NCBI GenBank assembly: GCA_943736015.1
Contig: OX031056.1
Location: 69,839,277-69,903,276, forward strand
From: Tridacna crocea
Taxonomy: Eukaryota; Mollusca; Bivalvia; Cardiida; Cardiidae
Length of the DNA: 64,000 nucleotides
Direction: 5' to 3'
Below, one piece after another: positions 60,048 through 64,000 of the stretch. The translations under genes were made by a program, and so were the position numbers. The notes beneath the pieces were generated by a model, which did no database searches, was not told the DNA's origin, and was given only the letters and a program-made list of their open reading frames with translations. Numbering within the stretch: the first letter of the stretch is position 1; every line of letters starts with the position of its first letter.

Positions 60048-60219
60048 AGCAGATTATAATTTCATATTCAAATATGGGACATTTTTTATGACATACCAAA
60101 CGAGACCCGATAATATGATCTATACTCTCATGTACATGCACTGGTATCGTATGGCTTTATTTCTCCGCAGCTTGTGTTTGTCTGCCTTACTCTTTACTAG
60201 TCGACAAAAGTTTTACCAT

Positions 60220-60558
60220 GGGCAGATCGAGGGGGGGAACCGGGGGGGGGGGGGAACCAGGGGGGGGGGCCAGAGCCCCCCCCCCCCCCCCCCCCCCCCC
60301 CTGGAATTTTGGCAAAAATGTGGTTATCGGATTCATGAAATGGTACTGGTTTGATATTGCACAGCATTTATGTAATATACAGTCATAAATTTAAAAATAG
60401 AAGTTCTAAATGTGGAGACCTCCTCATGGTTAGAACTGGAAACATTGACTTTTCTTGTAAACAGATCCACTGAAATCAGGAAATCAAAGTATTATATAAT
60501 AAGACGAGTGTGTTTTCGGTGGGACCCACCCTGAGAAAAATATCTGGATCCGCGCATG
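60220..60558 (+). mobile_element. hAT-like element, copy 2, with perfect 8-bp target duplication
   Basis: TTTACCAT occurs at 60212-60219 and 60559-60566. The end GGATCCGCGCATG matches copy 1. The left part is dominated by G runs then a long C run (about 60279-60301). Confidence 0.87.
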
Positions 60559-60580
60559 TTTACCATATGAATCTGGAGTT

Positions 60581-60809
60581 TTAACTTATTACCAAACAAC
60601 AGTAATGTAGGCTTATCCAAATTGAAAACATTTGCAGACGACAAAATAAAAGTGACAGAAAATTTGAAATTTGTTTTGTAAAGGGTAGAAAACATAATGG
60701 GAAAAGGAGAAAATGCTTGTTACTAGCATTTTCTCGTTTTCCCACAATGTTTTCTAAAGGCTTCTCTCTAAGGGTCATCAAAAGTAGGGATTGTGTGGTA
60801 ATGGCTTAA
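60581..60809 (-). mobile_element. TTAA-MITE, subfamily A
   Basis: TTAACTTATTACC left end; right GGTAATGGCTTAA. Tip ATGCTTGTTACTAGCAT. Confidence 0.86.
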
Positions 60810-61200
60810 ATCTGGACAACCTGCTTGTTTTGTCAAGTCTGTCAGAGAAAAATATTTCACTGTTTGAGTGGATTTTATATAGCAGTTGAAAGAGGACAAG
60901 TTTGGAGATTTGACACAGAAACAAACTGTACAAATTATAGACTTTTTTCAGACAGTAAACTTTCAAGGAAAAGTAGCACTCATAGTTTAGTCTGATCTTG
61001 ATATCCAGTGTCAGAAATTTTGCAACTTTTTTGACTCGTTTCAGACAGTAAAAAATCAGGAATGAATAATCAAGAATGAATAACACTCATTGTCCAGTCT
61101 GATCTTAATATCGAGTGTCAGAAATTTGCCCTAAATGATTTTTTTTGTGTGTAAATTTCTGCACAGAAATAATATTTTATTCTTGACACATGGGTAAGCT
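60810..61200. other. Unassigned, with a short internal repeat
   Basis: The AGTCTGATCTTGATAT and CAGTGTCAGAAATTTTGC block occurs twice (near 60985 and 61100). Confidence 0.5.
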
Positions 61201-61427
61201 TAACTCTTTACCAAACAACAAAATTTTGGGCTATTCCAAATTGAAAGCATTTGTAGACGACAAAATAAATGTGAATCAAAAGTTGAAATATGATTTGGGA
61301 AGGGTAGAAAACATCATGGGAAAAGAAGAAAATGCTGGTTACCATCATTTTTTTCTTTTTCCACAATGTTTTCAAAGGCTTTCTTTCTCAGGGTCCTTAA
61401 AAGTTGGGATTGCATGGTAAAGAGTAA
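61201..61427 (-). mobile_element. TTAA-MITE, subfamily A
   Basis: Left TTAA intact; right end GGTAAAGAGTAAA. Hairpin with three mismatches. Confidence 0.8.
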
Positions 61428-61861
61428 ATAAAATGATACCCAAAAAATGTTGTATAATTTAGCTATACTATATTTAGCCTAGTTATGGAGGGTAGTCATG
61501 CATACCACGGCCATAGACCTATTGAATTTCACACAGAGCAATGTCAAGTTCATGCATACAATTTAAATACATGTATATCGAGATCTACCTATCAACATAG
61601 AAAATATCTGGTTCCTTTTAAACTGGAAGCTGAAATACATAGTGTCTGTGTTAAGAGAACTTCATGAAATTAGGAAGTTTTACAATTACATGTAGTGGCT
61701 AAGATTCAGTTTTGATCAGAACTGCAGCTGACAGTTACCTTCTTAAGATGGTTGACTCTGGTTTGATTCTAGTCAGAGCTGAAACTGAAAGTGGGGATGA
61801 AAATTGGGGAATCTAGGGTTTTATATTGATCACTATGTAAGAAGACGATACCTTCTCTTTG
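61428..61861. other. Unassigned intergenic sequence
   Basis: No gene or repeat recognised. Confidence 0.4.
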
Positions 61862-61936
61862 AAGGTTTGCTCCGATGCTATTTTTGTTATTGGTCTTGTG
61901 GAGACCAATAACAAAAATAGCATCGGAGCAAACCTT
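61862..61936. repeat. Perfect 35-base inverted repeat with a 5-base loop
   Basis: AAGGTTTGCTCCGATGCTAT begins the left arm; the right arm is its exact complement, loop at 61897-61901. A degenerate relative (GTCTGCTCTGATGCTATTTT) is at about 49046-49105. Confidence 0.93.
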
Positions 61937-62306
61937 TAGACTGAAGCTGTGAAGGTAGAGAAGACAATTTAATTGACTTAAGGTTTTATTTTGGTCAGAG
62001 CAAGAACTATAATAGACAGGGAAGTTCGATTCATTTTTGGTCATTGCATGAGGTGACAGTTGGAATGACAGGACTTTATTATGGTCAGAGCAATTATAGC
62101 TGACAGACAGGGTGACCAGGGTTTTATTCTGGAAAGAGCTAGAGCTGACAGATTGGTTGACTAGGGTTTGATATTGATGAAAGCTTGAAATGACATTTGA
62201 GTTTACCAGGGATTATGTAGATAAAACATATTTTATTTGCAAATTTAACTGAAATGTACATGATAATTTATGAGTACAATTCAAAATTTTCTGCAAAATG
62301 GATAAG

Positions 62307-62780
62307 AACAATAATCACGGCGGGGAATCATGTGACACAACAACAACAACAATGACCGTTATTTGAAAAAAATTCCCCAACTTCAGGTAAGAAAATCTTC
62401 AATAATTCCGTTAATACGTGACCGATTGGAATTTGGTTTGAAGCAGAGAAGGCGGAAGGACTCCGGGGATTTGCTTGATGTGTTAGATTTTTTAAACAAC
62501 ACCTGATAAAAAAGTTACTGACGAGCAAACAAATTATCCAGGGTAAAAAATTTGTTTGCTCGTCAGTAACTTTTTTATCAGGTGTTGTTTAAAAAATCTA
62601 ACACATTAAGCAAATCCCCGGAGTCCTTCCGCCTTCTCTGCTTCAAACCAAATTCCAATAAGTCATGTATTAACGGATTTATTGAAGATTTTCTTACCTG
62701 AAGTCGGGGAATTTTTTCAAATAACGGTCATTGTTGTTGTTGTTGTGTCACGTGATTCCCCGCCGTGAATAATTATTGTT
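62307..62780. mobile_element. Long palindrome of 0.47 kb
   Basis: Arms 62307-62535 and 62549-62780 around a 13-base spacer. Arms differ by only a few substitutions and small indels (for example GATGTG against CATTAAG sides, and an outer 4-base indel). Contains an (AAC)/(GTT) run in each arm. No coding sequence. Confidence 0.93.
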
Positions 62781-62846
62781 ATGCAGATGGATATGAACAG
62801 CTGTTCTGCTAATGGATCAAACCAATTGAGATTGCTTGGAAAGGGG

Positions 62847-63075
62847 TTCATTTCTTTGCCACACAATCCTGACTTTTAACGACCCTGAGAAAGAAAGCCC
62901 TTGAAAACATTTTGGGAAAAGGAGAAAATGCTGGTAACCAGCATTTTCCCCTTTTTCCACAATATTTTTCTAGCCTTTCCAAGTCAATTTACAATTTTTG
63001 ATCTCATTTATTTTGTCATCTACAAATACTTTCAATTTGGACAAGTCCAAAATTTTGTTGTGTGGTAAAGAGTTA
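62847..63075 (+). mobile_element. TTAA-MITE, subfamily A
   Basis: Left end GGTTCATTTCTTTGCC (TTAA lost), right GGTAAAGAGTTAA. Confidence 0.82.
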
Positions 63076-63154
63076 AGGTAGTTGTCTAGTTGACTCGTAA
63101 CAGTAACACTCTAGTGTAAAATGGAATAAGATTTCTTGATACCAGCAGTTGATA

Positions 63155-63195
63155 GATACTGACTGTCAGTACAGATACTGACTGTCAGTACAGAT
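63155..63195 (+). repeat. Twenty-base tandem duplication
   Basis: GATACTGACTGTCAGTACA occurs twice in a row; each unit contains the palindrome CTGACTGTCAG. Confidence 0.85.
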
Positions 63196-63417
63196 ATAAT
63201 AGTTTTGCAAATTTCTAACTGACCAGAAATTCCCTTGATTTCCATCTTGAAATTATTTGTTGATACTTTTTCAAGTTTCCAGAAAAGGGAGGTATTTATT
63301 ATCTCCCTTTGTAGCGGGAATAAAGTGGTTTTAGATTTATAAATGATAATTCTAAGAAGGAAAAAAAGGGAAAAGTAGCTTGGTCAAAATAGTACAATAA
63401 TACCCATTCTTAATCAA

Positions 63418-63600
63418 TGCAAAAAATGTGGTGTCCGTGGCTGTGAGGTAGAGTGTTGGCCTCGTAACCATAAGGTCCTGAGTTCGATACCTGGGAGCTG
63501 GTATCAACTTTGGGATTTTTCATTGGCTCACATGTTCGACGCGAGTACTGGTGTACTTCCCAGGAAGTAGATTTGAGAGAGATTGGTATAAGTTGTAAGA
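63418..63600 (+). mobile_element. tRNA-derived SINE
   Basis: Head GTGGCTGTGAGGTAGAGTG and GAGTTCGATACCTGGGAG (B box) preceded by an anticodon-arm-like CTCGTAACCATAAGG. Body follows to about 63600. Confidence 0.7.
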
Positions 63601-63767
63601 ACTTCTTTCGCAATTGATGTAAAATAAATTTATATATATGTTTAAACTAAACTAATCAAAGCAAATTTTGTAGGACAATATTGTAGTGGAAAAAGCTGTT
63701 TTCTATTATAGGTCCACTACCTATAGTACATTTACCTTAGATCCAATGCATAACTGTTTATTTTCAG

Positions 63768-63875
63768 GTATCTGTTGTACACTCATGTCGCATATTGGTA
63801 TTTCGGAGTGAAATAGAATCATGTTGAGGTATTCCATGTTCCTGATTTTCTTTTCCTGTGGATTTTTTGTTCAAG
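63768..63875 (+). CDS. First coding exon of an unidentified secreted or membrane protein
   Basis: An acceptor TTATTTTCAG is followed by a short leader and ATG at 63821. The 18 codons read MLRYSMFLIFFSCGFFVQ and end one base before a donor GTATGA (phase 1). A hydrophobic core after a basic residue, ending near a likely cleavage site, is a typical signal peptide, and phase-1 junctions are common after signal-peptide exons. The rest of the gene would lie beyond the window, so its function is unknown. A chance exon cannot be excluded. Confidence 0.5.
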
Positions 63876-63891
63876 GTATGATATATTTAAT

Positions 63892-63920
63892 TAACTCCTT
63901 ACCACACAAGATAATATGTT
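63892..63920 (+). mobile_element. TTAA-MITE left-end fragment
   Basis: TTAACTCCTTACCACACAAG, 17 bases past the donor of the signal-peptide exon. Confidence 0.55.
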
Positions 63921-64000
63921 CATGATAATAATATTATAATATACATTACATGTAACATTATACAGATGACAGTGTTTATAATAATAATATCATAATGTAA

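Overview
The window is animal nuclear DNA. It has three spliced protein genes with short exons and long introns, is AT-rich, and is crowded with small transposable elements. Gene order, protein similarity and repeat style (tRNA-headed SINEs, a repeat with GGGGGCTTAATGCAT ends, many foldback elements) point to a mollusc, most likely a heterodont bivalve. That assignment is inference.

Genes from left to right: (1) NAA60, plus strand, 2957-14069, five coding exons, 238 residues; a Golgi-type N-terminal acetyltransferase with Tyr97 and His138 at the same numbers as the human enzyme. (2) RRP7A, plus strand, 26765-36017, eight coding exons, 269 residues; a small-subunit rRNA processing factor. (3) INTS15 (the C7orf26 family), minus strand, 42225-36547, six coding exons, 387 residues; an Integrator subunit. 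RRP7A and INTS15 are convergent, with poly(A) signals only about 20 bases apart. (4) At the right edge, an exon at 63768-63875 ends in a start codon and a signal peptide; it appears to open a secreted or membrane-protein gene that continues outside the window. No other protein gene is supported.

The most striking gene feature is the last intron of NAA60 (8014-13924). It is a minor-class (U12) AT-AC intron with ATATCCTTT at its start, TTCCTTGAC as branch site and a terminal AC ten bases after the branch A. It separates the catalytic domain from the C-terminal tail that attaches the human enzyme to Golgi membranes. It holds about 4.5 kb of a repeat-rich element with inverted ends.

The rest is dominated by one family of about 220-250 bp elements, here called TTAA-MITEs, with roughly 100 full or partial copies. 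Each starts and ends with TTAA plus CCCTTTACC- or CCCATTACC-like inverted ends, as expected of non-autonomous piggyBac-like elements. Each carries a central near-perfect palindrome of about 60 bp. At least four subfamilies (A, B, C, D) differ in sequence, but their hairpin arms changed together. Copies are often chained, with neighbours sharing one TTAA, and several are nested inside SINEs or one another, which exposes empty sites within the window. MITE strand convention used below: for subfamily A, plus means the GACGACCCTGAG-like arm is on the left; minus means the GAAAGCATTTGCAGAC-like arm is on the left. MITE ends that lack a clear TTAA are approximate.

Other elements include at least ten tRNA-derived SINE copies, two hAT-like elements, a 2.4 kb element with motif-rich inverted ends, a 0.47 kb palindrome at 62307-62780, a four-unit array of palindromes at 21265-21955, and a hammerhead-ribozyme-like core at 58362-58423.
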